Origin: CAZDWZ01 sp964509425
GTDB lineage: Bacteria; Bdellovibrionota_C; UBA2361; SZUA-149; CAZDWZ01
Length of the DNA stretch: 64,000 bases
Assembly: GCA_964509425.1 (NCBI GenBank)
Contig: CAZDWZ010000002.1
Coordinates: 124,001-188,000 of the forward strand
Direction: 5' to 3'
A program made the position numbers and the translations under genes. The notes under the pieces are model-generated. The model was not told the origin of the DNA, ran no database searches, and saw only the letters and a program-made list of their open reading frames with translations. This document shows positions 8,716 through 17,777 of the stretch, piece after piece. Position 1 is the stretch's first letter. The number at the start of each line of letters is the position of its first letter.

Positions 8716-9940
8716 TCGGCACGGATGATAACAAACGGGTTCTAATACTCTTTGGCAGATCTTCGATTCTCTTTATCATTGAATTGGAGACCCCTCCGCG
8801 AAAATCAACGATAAGGTAACCAACGTCACTATAGGTGCTTAGATGCTGCGCATCAATATTGGCACCGCTGTCCGAAATTACTGCGTTTAATTCACTGAGT
8901 GCCCCAGGTAAATTCTGATGTATGTTCAAAATGCGCTGGGCGCTCGGAAATGGCGCAAGATGAACTTGGGGAAAATTTACGGCACCCTGGGTCGAACCAA
9001 AGTCGATATAGCTGATTATCGCCTTTGCCACCTCCCTCCCGATATTTCGCTGAGCCTCTTCCGTGCTCCCCCCGATGTGCGGGGTAAGAATCACGTTCTC
9101 AAGGCCGATCAGCGGGGACGCAAACTCTGAAACAACTTTTGCTGGCTCATCCGGATAGACGTCGATCGCAGCACCCGCAAGGTGCTTGGAATTAAGGGCC
9201 GACACCAAAGCTTCGACATCGAGAACAGTTCCACGGCTGAGATTGATCAGAAAGCTGCCCTTCTTCATCACGGCAAGCTGAGATTTTCCCATCATCATTC
9301 GAGTCTCAACGCCCCCCGGAACATGCAGACTGACAAAGTCCGCAACCTGCAGAAGATCCTTAAGCGATGAAACCGGTCGTGCTCGTCCGAGCGGGAGCTT
9401 TTTTAACGTATCGTAGAACACGACGTTCATGCCGATTGCTTCCGCGAGAAGGCCGACTTGCTGTCCGATATGGCCGTATCCGACCAACCCGACGACCTTG
9501 TCTCGGATCTCAATCGCTTCTGCGAGGCTCTTGTCCCAAACTCCGTTGTGAAGCTTCGCACTCTTTTCAAATGAACGGCGAGCGAGCCCAATAATATTTC
9601 CAAGCGCAAGTTCGGCGACACTACGAGTGCTGCTGTGAGGCGCATTAAAGACTGCGACACCGTTCGAACGAGCTACGTCGATGTCGACCGCGTCGACTCC
9701 GACACTAAAGCAACCGATGGCGAGAAGATTTTTAGCGGCTCTGAGATGGTGCTCGCGGATCTTCGTTCTCGACCGAAGGCCGATGACGTGAGCGTCTGCG
9801 ATATACTCGCTGAGCTGTTCGTCCGATGGTGCGTCGGGGACAACAGTGACTTGTAAACCAGCCTCGTTGAAGCATTGCTCAGCGGCGGGATGAACCTTTT
9901 CGAACAGGACAATTTTTAACGTTTCTCGCTTTATCTGCAT
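8678..9940 (-). CDS. serA: D-3-phosphoglycerate dehydrogenase
   Basis: Catalyses NAD-dependent oxidation of 3-phosphoglycerate, the first committed step of serine synthesis, in the cytoplasm. The 420 residues match the short Escherichia coli type: substrate domain, Rossmann domain with GYGHIGQ at 154-160, catalytic Arg236 (SRGTVLD), Glu265 (PDEP) and His288 (TPHIGGSTEEAQ), then a C-terminal ACT domain (about 335-405) that in the family binds serine for feedback inhibition. The last 18 residues are an unusual polar tail. A small unknown gene overlaps its 3' end. cysE, the next serine-using step, lies elsewhere in this window at 42.2 kb and is not linked in an operon. Confidence 0.95.
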   Translation of the reverse strand: MQIKRETLKIVLFEKVHPAAEQCFNEAGLQVTVVPDAPSDEQLSEYIADAHVIGLRSRTKIREHHLRAAKNLLAIGCFSVGVDAVDIDVARSNGVAVFNAPHSSTRSVAELALGNIIGLARRSFEKSAKLHNGVWDKSLAEAIEIRDKVVGLVGYGHIGQQVGLLAEAIGMNVVFYDTLKKLPLGRARPVSSLKDLLQVADFVSLHVPGGVETRMMMGKSQLAVMKKGSFLINLSRGTVLDVEALVSALNSKHLAGAAIDVYPDEPAKVVSEFASPLIGLENVILTPHIGGSTEEAQRNIGREVAKAIISYIDFGSTQGAVNFPQVHLAPFPSAQRILNIHQNLPGALSELNAVISDSGANIDAQHLSTYSDVGYLIVDFRGGVSNSMIKRIEDLPKSIRTRLLSSVPNDEESHRDTSQA

Positions 9941-10272
9941 GGAATTTACTGTGTTCTTTCAAGCCGGACGGCCCATCCCGGGCAAATCCCCGGTGAAAGC
10001 GTGAGGCTACCGGATTCCCCCGGCGCCGGCAACGTCAGCAATTCTAAATTTGGCCTGAGACGAGGCGCAAGAAGGCAAAAAAGCGGAGTCGACCTGCTGG
10101 TCGTCGAGCATTTTTTGACTTTTTGCAACGAAGTATCAGGCCAAATTTAGAATTGCTGGAAACGTCACATTTAAAATGAACCTGGGCATAACATGGGCAA
10201 TACGATCAATGTGGGTGAATATTTACTCCCACCCCTGTGGTCCCGGAACCTTGTGGATGGAGCACTCGTGCG
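9941..10272. other. Intergenic region upstream of serA holding a MITE-like palindrome
   Basis: This 332-base gap separates the divergent serA and the small membrane-protein gene at 10273. The element at 10036-10158 fills the middle. The part next to serA (9950-10035) is rich in GCCGG/CCGGC and could fold, but I could not match it to a known riboswitch. No coding frame is convincing. Confidence 0.5.
10036..10158. mobile_element. MITE-like element with 23-bp perfect terminal inverted repeats
   Basis: CAGCAATTCTAAATTTGGCCTGA at 10036-10058 is the exact reverse complement of 10136-10158. The 77-base interior also pairs imperfectly with itself (CAAAAAAG near 10076 against CATTTTTTG near 10109; GACC/GGTC at the centre), so the whole 123 bases can fold into one long hairpin. 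AACGT lies directly left (10031-10035) and again at 10161-10165, two bases from the right end, a possible imperfect target duplication. There is no reading frame of note. A non-autonomous transposon or a dispersed hairpin repeat is the best guess. Confidence 0.65.
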
Positions 10273-10470
10273 ATGAAGGTATTTGCTGGAATTCTTACTC
10301 TGTTTATCTTCTGCTACTGGGTCGTGCCCTTCATCTTCGGCGCAATGAAGCAGCACGATTACGATAATCTCTTCCACGGCATGCAGGATGCTCGGAGGAA
10401 TGGTGGCTTGTCGTACGACAAGCACGAAGTTCACCGCACCTACTCCGACCGGTATTCACGAGGCGACTAA
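10273..10470 (+). CDS. Small single-pass membrane protein
   Basis: A 65-residue frame starting at ATG 10273. A strongly hydrophobic helix (residues 3-24, VFAGILTLFIFCYWVVPFIF) is followed by a polar, His/Asp/Tyr-rich cytoplasmic or periplasmic tail (MKQHDYDNLFHGMQDARR onward). A purine-rich GGATGGAG lies about a dozen bases upstream. An upstream in-frame GTG (10237) would add 12 residues before the membrane helix but has no better ribosome site. The layout looks like a genuine small membrane protein of unknown function. It stands alone, convergent with murJ. Confidence 0.5.
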   Translation: MKVFAGILTLFIFCYWVVPFIFGAMKQHDYDNLFHGMQDARRNGGLSYDKHEVHRTYSDRYSRGD

Positions 10471-10586
10471 TCGCTTCTCTTTTCGCACAAGTTATTTCTT
10501 TATCTTCGCAGCATTCTTTCTCACAGAATTTTTCTTTGCTGCGTTTCTCTTCACCGTTGGTTTCCAATTTAGAAGAGCCGCGAAAG

Positions 10587-12194
10587 TTACGCTCTCCGTA
10601 CCCGACGGAAGAGCTTCTGAAATTCCGGAACTCCCAGAGCCGCCGCCGCTCCAAAATATACAATTCCGAATGTGCATGCGGCCGAGAATCCTTCGACTAT
10701 AGGGTGCGGTGACACGTGGTCCACGACCAGCAAACTCGCCCCAACTGAGGCTGCTGCAGCCAGTCCAGCACACACGAAGAGTCTTACGATATAGCCCGTC
10801 AGATTCTCGGTCCGTGGAAGCTTGCGTTGCAATCCGCGTCGAAGAAGTAAGAACTCCACTAACGCGCCTATCGCAGAGGCGTAACCGATCCCTCGTAGTC
10901 CACTCTTCTCCGGAAGCCCGAGATATCGTGGAATAAAGATTGCAAAAAGAAAAGCGAGAGAGACGGATAAACCAACTCGAATGATCGCGAACCGAACCGG
11001 AGTCTTTGTGTCGTGAAGGGCGTAGTAAGTGGAGGAATAAAGCCTTCCTAGGGTGCCCGGAAGAAGACCGAGTGCCATCGCTGAAAGAAGTGAACACACG
11101 AGTAGCGTATCGTCCTTTCGGAACTCCCCAGTTTGAAATACAGCGCCTACCAAAGCCGGGCCGAGGACGATGAAGGCTACCATTGACGGAACGATAAAAA
11201 ACGCGATCTGCCTCGATCCGGCTCGAAGCCTTTCCGCGAGTAAACGCTCCGAATCTTCATCTCGCCCCCCGACGATGCGAGACATCGCGGGAAGCTCGGC
11301 GGCTGAGACGGACATCCCGAACAAGCTGATGGGCAAAAGATAAATGGTTTGTGCGTACGAAAGCGCTGCAACGGCGCCACCGCCGAGGAGACTTGCTATC
11401 ATACTGTCTACATACGCACTGATCTGAACCACCCCACGCCCGAAGGTCACAGGGATGAGGTTCTTCACAACTTTGTTAAACGCCGCGTCAACAGTCTCCG
11501 GCTCTTCGTCACCACCGCCATTTCCTTTCAGCGAAGAGAGCAGCGCAAAGACTTGCGGGGTTTGAATGAGGAGCTGGGCAAGACTTGCGACGATGGCACC
11601 CCACGCAACAATCTGAACAAGCTGCGGGCCATCGGAAGACGCGCCGAAGAAAATCAAGGTTGAAATCAGAACAATATTCCACACAACAGGAGCGACATAG
11701 GGGAGAAAAAAGCGATGGTGACTATTTGAAACTCCGAGACACCACGCGGAGAGAACCAGGACACCCGAACCGGGAAATAAAATCCGCGTCAATGTGATTG
11801 TAAGCTCACGTTTTTCTCCCTCAAATCCCGGCGCAATAAGATCCACGAGCAAAGGGCTCAAGAGCACTCCGATCGCAGACACGACCGTCACAAGAGCCGT
11901 GAGTGTTCGAAGGACTCGCCAAGCAAGTTCTTTGGCCTGTTCGTGAGAGCCTCGTGCCAGCATTCCGCTGTACACAGGAATAAACGAGGCCGAGAGTACA
12001 CCTTCTCCGAGAAGATTTTGGAGGAGATTGGGTATTCGAACAGCACCTTTATAGGCGTCTGCGGCCAGCGAGTTTCCGAGATAATGCGCAAACACTCGCT
12101 CCCGAACGAGCCCCAAGATGCGGCTCAAAAAGATTCCAAGCGCTACAAACAACGCTCCTCGAGTCCGCGATTGGCTGTTCCCATCAGGTGACAC
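10587..12194 (-). CDS. murJ: Lipid II flippase MurJ (MviN)
   Basis: An integral membrane protein of the MOP/MviN family with about 14 membrane helices (535 residues, usual size about 510-530). It moves lipid II across the inner membrane for peptidoglycan synthesis. The N terminus shows the family pattern GALFVALGIFLSRILGLVRE with the conserved arginines, followed by DAYKGAVRIPNLLQNLLGEG. It starts at GTG 12194, overlapping the end of the glycosyltransferase gene by 11 bases, so the two are translationally coupled. It is the last gene of a minus-strand run with the acyl-CoA dehydrogenase and the glycosyltransferase. Confidence 0.93.
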   Translation of the reverse strand: MSPDGNSQSRTRGALFVALGIFLSRILGLVRERVFAHYLGNSLAADAYKGAVRIPNLLQNLLGEGVLSASFIPVYSGMLARGSHEQAKELAWRVLRTLTALVTVVSAIGVLLSPLLVDLIAPGFEGEKRELTITLTRILFPGSGVLVLSAWCLGVSNSHHRFFLPYVAPVVWNIVLISTLIFFGASSDGPQLVQIVAWGAIVASLAQLLIQTPQVFALLSSLKGNGGGDEEPETVDAAFNKVVKNLIPVTFGRGVVQISAYVDSMIASLLGGGAVAALSYAQTIYLLPISLFGMSVSAAELPAMSRIVGGRDEDSERLLAERLRAGSRQIAFFIVPSMVAFIVLGPALVGAVFQTGEFRKDDTLLVCSLLSAMALGLLPGTLGRLYSSTYYALHDTKTPVRFAIIRVGLSVSLAFLFAIFIPRYLGLPEKSGLRGIGYASAIGALVEFLLLRRGLQRKLPRTENLTGYIVRLFVCAGLAAAASVGASLLVVDHVSPHPIVEGFSAACTFGIVYFGAAAALGVPEFQKLFRRVRRA

Positions 12195-13314
12195 CGCTCA
12201 GCTCCTTATACATGGCGACATGAACTGCGGCGGCCACCTCGGGCGAGAAAGATTTTTGGAGTATTTCAGCAGTCTCGGAAGGTGCGCTTTCACTTCGAAG
12301 AAAGGCCCGGACGATCGCGCTCCCCAGCTCGGCTTCGTCTCCTGGAGCTACCACTTCGGCCGGATAACCTGGAAACATCGCCAAAACTTCGGGAATTCCT
12401 CCGACGCGCGTGACGACGATTTTCTTTTCGAGCGAAAGGGCCTCCAGAAGTGCGGTCGGAATACCTTCGCTGTCCGAGCAAAGAACAAAAACCTCTGAGC
12501 CCGAGAGCAAAGAGATTACGTCATTTCGAAATCCGAGAAAAAAACACCGGCCACCAAGCCCAAGCCGACTTGATTCCGACTCTAGGCCAGCGCGCTCCGG
12601 TCCATCTCCCGCGATAAGCAAACAGGCGTCCGGAGGAAGCTCACTGCTCTGAACCGCTCGAGCAAAGGCTTGAAGAAGCAGATCAATTCGCTTGACTGGT
12701 GCGAGGCGTCCGATTGCGATGGCCGCTCGAGCGCCTGCGGGAAGTAGAGATTCCAGACCCGAGGGACGCGCTCCGGAGGTCGCTGCGTGGACGACATTCC
12801 GGACGACGCGCAGGCGATCGTCGTGAGAAAAACCGAGATCGACCGCCAATTGTGTTGAGACCGTCATCACTCGCGCTGCACGTACCCGCGAGAGGAACCG
12901 TGATACTGAATTGTAGACATCCGCTTTCGTCCCCTGGACCCCCGAGAGCTTCTCCGAAAAACCGTGAAACACCGGCACCCATGGAATCCCATGCAGAACT
13001 GACGCACAGGCAGCAAGAATATTCTCTTTGTAACCGTGACTGACTATGACTACGGGGCGGACGTCACGAAGATGGCGCCGGAAAGTTTTGAAGCAGGAGA
13101 AAAGGCCGCGCCGTTCTTCCGCATAGAGCGTTGGAATCCCGAGCGCTACAAGCCTGCGGGTGACCTCGCCGTCATTAAGCGCGAGTACTCGCACGTCTGT
13201 GCCCATCGATCGCAGCATCGGCAGTTGGAGTGCGAGCTGGGCTTCTTTGCCCCCCCAGAGATCACCGGACAGAACGTGGATGATGGGCCGCGGCGGATTC
13301 TCGCTCATGGACAA
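12184..13314 (-). CDS. Glycosyltransferase family 4
   Basis: A 376-residue GT-B fold transferase. The N-terminal acceptor domain starts with HVLSGDLWGGKEAQ. The donor domain has GRLAPVKR at 202-209 and the retaining GT4 signature E-x7-E at Glu283/Glu291 (EGIPTALLEAL). Such enzymes transfer sugars from nucleotide donors to lipid or polysaccharide acceptors at the cytoplasmic face of the membrane; the sugar cannot be told. Its stop overlaps the murJ start, which suggests a role in envelope glycans. It lies 27 bases after the acyl-CoA dehydrogenase gene. Confidence 0.87.
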   Translation of the reverse strand: MSMSENPPRPIIHVLSGDLWGGKEAQLALQLPMLRSMGTDVRVLALNDGEVTRRLVALGIPTLYAEERRGLFSCFKTFRRHLRDVRPVVIVSHGYKENILAACASVLHGIPWVPVFHGFSEKLSGVQGTKADVYNSVSRFLSRVRAARVMTVSTQLAVDLGFSHDDRLRVVRNVVHAATSGARPSGLESLLPAGARAAIAIGRLAPVKRIDLLLQAFARAVQSSELPPDACLLIAGDGPERAGLESESSRLGLGGRCFFLGFRNDVISLLSGSEVFVLCSDSEGIPTALLEALSLEKKIVVTRVGGIPEVLAMFPGYPAEVVAPGDEAELGSAIVRAFLRSESAPSETAEILQKSFSPEVAAAVHVAMYKELSGVT

Positions 13315-13341
13315 AGTCTCGGCCCGCGAGAGATTCCCGAG

Positions 13342-15063
13342 CTATAAAACGTCCCAGCGATAGCGGTTCGAAGCGATCGCTGATTTTGCGATCTTCTGAA
13401 CCCACTCATCTTCATCACGCTCCACACCTCGAAGATTCTCCGCAATTCTCAGCCGTGCCTGTTCAGTGAAGAGCTTGGCGATTAGGATTTCATCCTCGCC
13501 ACCGCCCTTCTCCAGCATCGACGAAACTCGTGATAACGTGCACAGGCCCGCAAACAAATCTATCGTCACATCGGCAAGGCGCTGCTGTCCGAACTGCCGG
13601 TCCACGATATTCTTTCCATGGCGTTTCAACAACGAATTTGCGCCGTTTGCAAGCTGCAACACTCCGCGTTCGTATACCGGTGCAAGTTCGGAAAGTTGAG
13701 GATGCAGTCTCTCCAGGCGGTCGCCTCCGATTTTCGTGATTTCGGTGAAGCGCTTCCCGGCGTAGCTCGAGAGCAGCCCGAATCCTTTGATCGGATCGTT
13801 AAAAATTTTCCCGATGCTTGAACTGATCTCCTTCAGATACTCACCCGCACCCTTCAAACCCGAAAGCGCGATGTAGAGACGAAGGATTTCGTTCGTCCCT
13901 TCGAAGATTAAATTAATTCGCGAATCGCGAAGAATAATTTCGTATGGGAATTCCTTCATGAACCCGTTTCCTCCGGCGATCTGCAAAGCATCATTGACGA
14001 CCGACCAGAGGGCTTCGGAATTATAAACTTTGCAGATTGCGGCCTCGAGGGAATAGTCTTCCACACCCGAGTCGATGAAATGCCCGACCATCGAAACCAA
14101 GCTTTCGGCGACGAAACAATTCATTGTCATCCGCGCCAGTTTTTCCTGGATGAGCCCATACTCGGAAATGCTCTTGCCAAATTGCTTGCGCGAAATTGCC
14201 TGCGTGGTCGCAAAGTCTATGCACGCCTTCATCGCGCCAACGGTGCCCCCGCCGAGTCCGGTTCGGCCGTTATTCAGGATGCTCATGGCGACCTTGAACC
14301 CGAGACCTTCCTCTCCGAGGACATTCTCCGGCGCAATCCTTACATTGTTGAAGGAGACGGTGCTGGTCGCGGAGGCTCGAATACCGAGTTTATCCTCCTT
14401 CGGCCCGGTCGATACCCCCGAAAAGCTCTTCTCCACGAGAAACGCCGTGATTTTCCCGCGCTCGCTCTCCGTCTTCGCGAACACCGTGAAGAAATCCGCA
14501 ATCGGCCCGTTGGTGATCCAGATCTTTTCTCCGTTTAACAACCAGCTCCCGTCCGATTGCTTCACTGCGCTCGTTTTGATCGACGCGGCATCCGAACCTG
14601 CTCCGGATTCGGTTAAGCAAAAGGCCGCGATCATTTCGCCTGAAGCAAGCTTCGGCAAGTAGCGAGCCTTCTGTTCTTCGCTCCCGTAGAGCAACAACCC
14701 CTTCATCCCGATGGAGCTATGAGCGGCAACGGTAAGCGTCGTCGAACCATCGTGTCTCGCCATTTGCTCAACCACGCGCGCATACGCCCGACTCGAAAAT
14801 CCGATCCCACCGAAGTCTTCTGGAATGACGAGCGAGAACAGCCCGAGGTCTTTCAGCGCTTGCACATATTCCGGCGGCTGAGCTCCAATCTCGTCGTATT
14901 TTTTGTTATTCGCGGTTTGCGACTCGAGAAACTTTTGAACGGAGTCGACGACCATTCTCAATGTCTCGCGCTCGCTCTCTGCAACCGGAGGAAACGGAAA
15001 GACGTTTTCTTCGAGAATTCTTCCAAGGAAGAAAGTTTTACCGACACTTGCCTGCTTTTCCAT
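13342..15063 (-). CDS. Acyl-CoA dehydrogenase (very-long-chain type)
   Basis: An FAD enzyme that oxidises acyl-CoA to trans-2-enoyl-CoA in beta-oxidation. Its 573 residues exceed the usual 380 because of a C-terminal extension typical of the VLCAD/ACAD9 branch. Visible motifs are the N-terminal helical domain, the FAD/substrate strands AFCLTESGAGSDAASIKT at about 148-164, and the catalytic base Glu388 in IFEGTNEILR. No electron-transfer flavoprotein gene lies nearby. The gene leads a minus-strand group with the glycosyltransferase and murJ, which looks like co-location rather than shared function. Confidence 0.92.
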   Translation of the reverse strand: MEKQASVGKTFFLGRILEENVFPFPPVAESERETLRMVVDSVQKFLESQTANNKKYDEIGAQPPEYVQALKDLGLFSLVIPEDFGGIGFSSRAYARVVEQMARHDGSTTLTVAAHSSIGMKGLLLYGSEEQKARYLPKLASGEMIAAFCLTESGAGSDAASIKTSAVKQSDGSWLLNGEKIWITNGPIADFFTVFAKTESERGKITAFLVEKSFSGVSTGPKEDKLGIRASATSTVSFNNVRIAPENVLGEEGLGFKVAMSILNNGRTGLGGGTVGAMKACIDFATTQAISRKQFGKSISEYGLIQEKLARMTMNCFVAESLVSMVGHFIDSGVEDYSLEAAICKVYNSEALWSVVNDALQIAGGNGFMKEFPYEIILRDSRINLIFEGTNEILRLYIALSGLKGAGEYLKEISSSIGKIFNDPIKGFGLLSSYAGKRFTEITKIGGDRLERLHPQLSELAPVYERGVLQLANGANSLLKRHGKNIVDRQFGQQRLADVTIDLFAGLCTLSRVSSMLEKGGGEDEILIAKLFTEQARLRIAENLRGVERDEDEWVQKIAKSAIASNRYRWDVL

Positions 15064-15318
15064 CGAACCTCTGTGATCTGCCCATCTGGAGAATCCTGCC
15101 CGCCCGGCCCTAGTTTGGGGAGTGGATACTCGGGAGGAATCTGATTGCCGCCGCTTTCACCGGGGAATCCGGTAACACTATTATATCGGAGGAACCGCCG
15201 GGCCGGGCAAAGGAAATTCTCCCTTCCCGGGTTCCCAAAATCTCTTACGATATCCCCCTTGTATTGTCGGATAAATCTTACTAACTTCCCCCTCCTCAAG
15301 AATTTGGCGATTATTTTT

Positions 15319-16491
15319 ATGGGCAATCTCTACGAATCCCTGGGCGCTTCGGCGAATAAGGAGGCACTACACCGGGTGCTCGAAAAAGCCGGGCTGGAAA
15401 GCAGCTCCGGATACTTCTGCAACCTGGTCCCTGACCTTGCTGGTTCCGATGACTACTTCTCCTTCGTTCATTGTGACGGAGCCGGAACAAAGAGCATTGT
15501 TGCCTACCTTCTTCACAAAGCCACCGGGAACGCCGAGGTCTATGCCGGCCTTGCCCAAGACGCGCTCGTCATGAACCTGGACGACGTGTACTGCGTCGGT
15601 GTGCCGGAAGTCATCGTGCTCAGTAATATCGTCAACCGGAACAAGGAACGATTCTCGGACGACGCGCTTGGCGTGCTCATCCGCTCCTATGCTCTGCTTT
15701 GTGATTCTTACCAAAAGCTCGGCATTCCGATCTCTCTGGGCGGCGGGGAAACTGCCGACTGTGGAGATTTGGTTAATACCGTGGTGTTGGATGCTGTCGT
15801 CGCTGGGCGACTGCGGAAGACGCGCGCCGTCGATACCAAGCGCATACAAGTCGGCGATATCATTGTAGGGCTCTCGAGCACTGGGACCGCGTCCTATGAG
15901 TCGGTCGAAAACTCTGGAATCGGCTCGAATGGTTTCACGCTCGCGCGGCATGCGCTGCTTTCCGCCGAGAGCGTTCGGGCCTATCCCGAAATCGGCGGCG
16001 ACCGCAGTGAGCGATGGACCGGACCATACTCGGTTACCGACCAGCTTCCCGGCACCAAATTTTCCGTCGGTGAGGCGCTTCTGTCTCCAACTCGGACGTA
16101 TGCTCCCATACTTTCCACGGCCCTCAATGAGCTCGGCAGCGATGTCCACGGCATCATTCACTGCTCGGGGGGAGGCCAGACAAAGGTGCTACGGTTCGGA
16201 GAGAACAAGCGCTACGTGAAAGACTCGCTGTTTACTGCTCCTCCGCTGTTTCAGGCAATTCAATCGGCTGGCAAGGTCTCCTGGAGAGAGATGTATCAGG
16301 TCTTCAATATGGGACATCGCATGGAGCTGTATGTCCCGGAGAGCAAGGCGGCGAGAGTGATCGAGATCTCTAAAAGTTTCAACGTTGACGCAAAAGCGGT
16401 CGGACATGTGGAAGACGGCAGGAGCGGGAACGAAGTAATAATTCGCTCACCGAACGGCGAATTCTCCTATCGACTGACCTCAGATTCATAA
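15319..16491 (+). CDS. purM: Phosphoribosylformylglycinamidine cyclo-ligase (AIR synthetase)
   Basis: Converts FGAM to AIR with ATP in purine synthesis. Motifs of the PurM/PurL superfamily are present: DGAGTKS at 53-59, MNLDDV at 85-90 (usual MxVNDI) and GGGETADC at 141-148. At 390 residues it is longer than the usual 345. The frame is open to 15145, but the conserved protein starts at ATG 15319 (MGNLYESLG), in an A/T-rich leader. A GTG-started pyruvyl-transferase-family gene begins one base after its stop, so the two are coupled. The region 15064-15318 upstream contains no gene and serves as a divergent promoter zone with the acyl-CoA dehydrogenase. Confidence 0.9.
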   Translation: MGNLYESLGASANKEALHRVLEKAGLESSSGYFCNLVPDLAGSDDYFSFVHCDGAGTKSIVAYLLHKATGNAEVYAGLAQDALVMNLDDVYCVGVPEVIVLSNIVNRNKERFSDDALGVLIRSYALLCDSYQKLGIPISLGGGETADCGDLVNTVVLDAVVAGRLRKTRAVDTKRIQVGDIIVGLSSTGTASYESVENSGIGSNGFTLARHALLSAESVRAYPEIGGDRSERWTGPYSVTDQLPGTKFSVGEALLSPTRTYAPILSTALNELGSDVHGIIHCSGGGQTKVLRFGENKRYVKDSLFTAPPLFQAIQSAGKVSWREMYQVFNMGHRMELYVPESKAARVIEISKSFNVDAKAVGHVEDGRSGNEVIIRSPNGEFSYRLTSDS

Positions 16492-16492
16492 G

Positions 16493-17752
16493 GTGTATCA
16501 AATGTTGGAATCCATCAGCCTCCTTGGTTCTTCGTCCGGGCGAAATGCGGGCGACGCCGCCTTGATTGCCGGTATCATGGCATCGGTCGATCGCGCTTGC
16601 GGTCGAAGGCTGTTATTCGAAATTCCAACTCTCAGACCAGAGTTCATCTGGAGAAGTTACGAAAATCGTGTGCGGCCGATTAGCATGCTGCCCTGGGCGG
16701 CGACTGCTGGAATGTTGGGGGTTCCGACTGCTCGATCGCTCTACAGAACAAATATGACGCTTATTTATGACGCCATGCTGTTCGACAAGAAGCTCTATAA
16801 CCCCCTATTCAATTATATGTCGACCGCTTGGTTAATGCTTCCTTTCGCGAAACGGGCAGGAAAAATCCTCGGTTGCTACAATATTGGAGCCGGTCCGGTC
16901 ACGACCCCTCAAGGAATTAAGATGCTGAAAGAGATCGGCAATATGATGGACTTCATCACCGTCCGCGATGAGGATTCACTGAATCTCCTTCGGGAGATAG
17001 GTGTGACCAATAAGAACGTCATGCTGACTGCAGACGCTGCGATCGGCCTGACTCCCTCCTCACCGGAGCGAGTGAACTCCATCCTGGCGTCGCTTGGTTT
17101 CCAAGAGGAGAAAGAATTTCTCGCCGTAAACGTGAATACCTACCTAAACTCCTGGGCGGGAACCGGCCAGGAGGCGATGACGCCCGATGTATTCGCCGCT
17201 ATCTACAGTGAGGGATTGGTGAAGGCCGTGAAGGAGCTGAATGTCCCCCTCCTCTTCGTCTGCACGCAACATAGTGACATCACGATCACTCGAAAAATCA
17301 TGGACCGGCTTCCGGCCGGAATCAAGACGGCACTTTTCACCAATGAAAAGTACGGACATCACGACATAAAAGGTGTCCTCAGCCGCGCAAGCCTGTTGTT
17401 TGCGATGCGCCTGCACGCAAACATCTTGGCATCTTCGGCGTTTACTCCGTCGATTGCGCTGGCCTTCCAGAAGAAAGTCACGAGTTATTATAAGCGGCTT
17501 GGGCTCGAACGATTCGTTCTCTCTTTCAATGACTTCTCGGCTGAGACAGTATCGAAGCACATCCTTGGTGGATGGGCTGAGCGGGAAATGATGCGCAGCA
17601 CGCTCCGCCAGTGTATTCCTGGTCTCATCCAGGAGGCAGACAAGGCTGCCGAGCTCGTTGCCGCAATCGATCGGGGCGAAGATCCGGCCTCTGCAATCCG
17701 CCGGATCGACCAACCTCGGACCTCCGCGGAAACGAGAGTTGTGAACGCCTGA
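16493..17752 (+). CDS. Polysaccharide pyruvyl transferase family protein
   Basis: A 419-residue protein of the WcaK/CsaB family. It has the N-terminal nucleotide-binding-like start LLGSSSGRNAGDAALIAG, the central LGCYNIGAGPV and TVRDEDSLNLLREIGV, and the family-typical RLHANILASS in the C-terminal half. Known members add ketal pyruvate to cell-surface glycans from phosphoenolpyruvate. The start is GTG 16493, or ATG 16502 three codons in. It is tightly coupled to purM and followed after 25 bases by a polytopic membrane protein, suggesting a small envelope-glycan unit riding on the purM transcript (inference). Confidence 0.82.
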   Translation: MYQMLESISLLGSSSGRNAGDAALIAGIMASVDRACGRRLLFEIPTLRPEFIWRSYENRVRPISMLPWAATAGMLGVPTARSLYRTNMTLIYDAMLFDKKLYNPLFNYMSTAWLMLPFAKRAGKILGCYNIGAGPVTTPQGIKMLKEIGNMMDFITVRDEDSLNLLREIGVTNKNVMLTADAAIGLTPSSPERVNSILASLGFQEEKEFLAVNVNTYLNSWAGTGQEAMTPDVFAAIYSEGLVKAVKELNVPLLFVCTQHSDITITRKIMDRLPAGIKTALFTNEKYGHHDIKGVLSRASLLFAMRLHANILASSAFTPSIALAFQKKVTSYYKRLGLERFVLSFNDFSAETVSKHILGGWAEREMMRSTLRQCIPGLIQEADKAAELVAAIDRGEDPASAIRRIDQPRTSAETRVVNA

Positions 17753-17777
17753 TCCAGAAATTAAATAGTGGGGTATT

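Noticed and set aside
9950..10035. GEMM-like (c-di-GMP riboswitch) resemblance upstream of serA
   Set aside because: Pieces such as GGGCAAATCC and GGTGAAAGCG occur, but the paired stems and the GACGCAAAGCC core are missing and the orientation does not face a sensible gene.
10492..10590. Lys/Ala-rich tail in a minus-strand frame just after the murJ stop (KRNAAKKNSVRKNAAKIKK)
   Set aside because: It resembles a basic histone-like tail, but no start codon with a ribosome site precedes it and most of the frame overlaps murJ out of phase.
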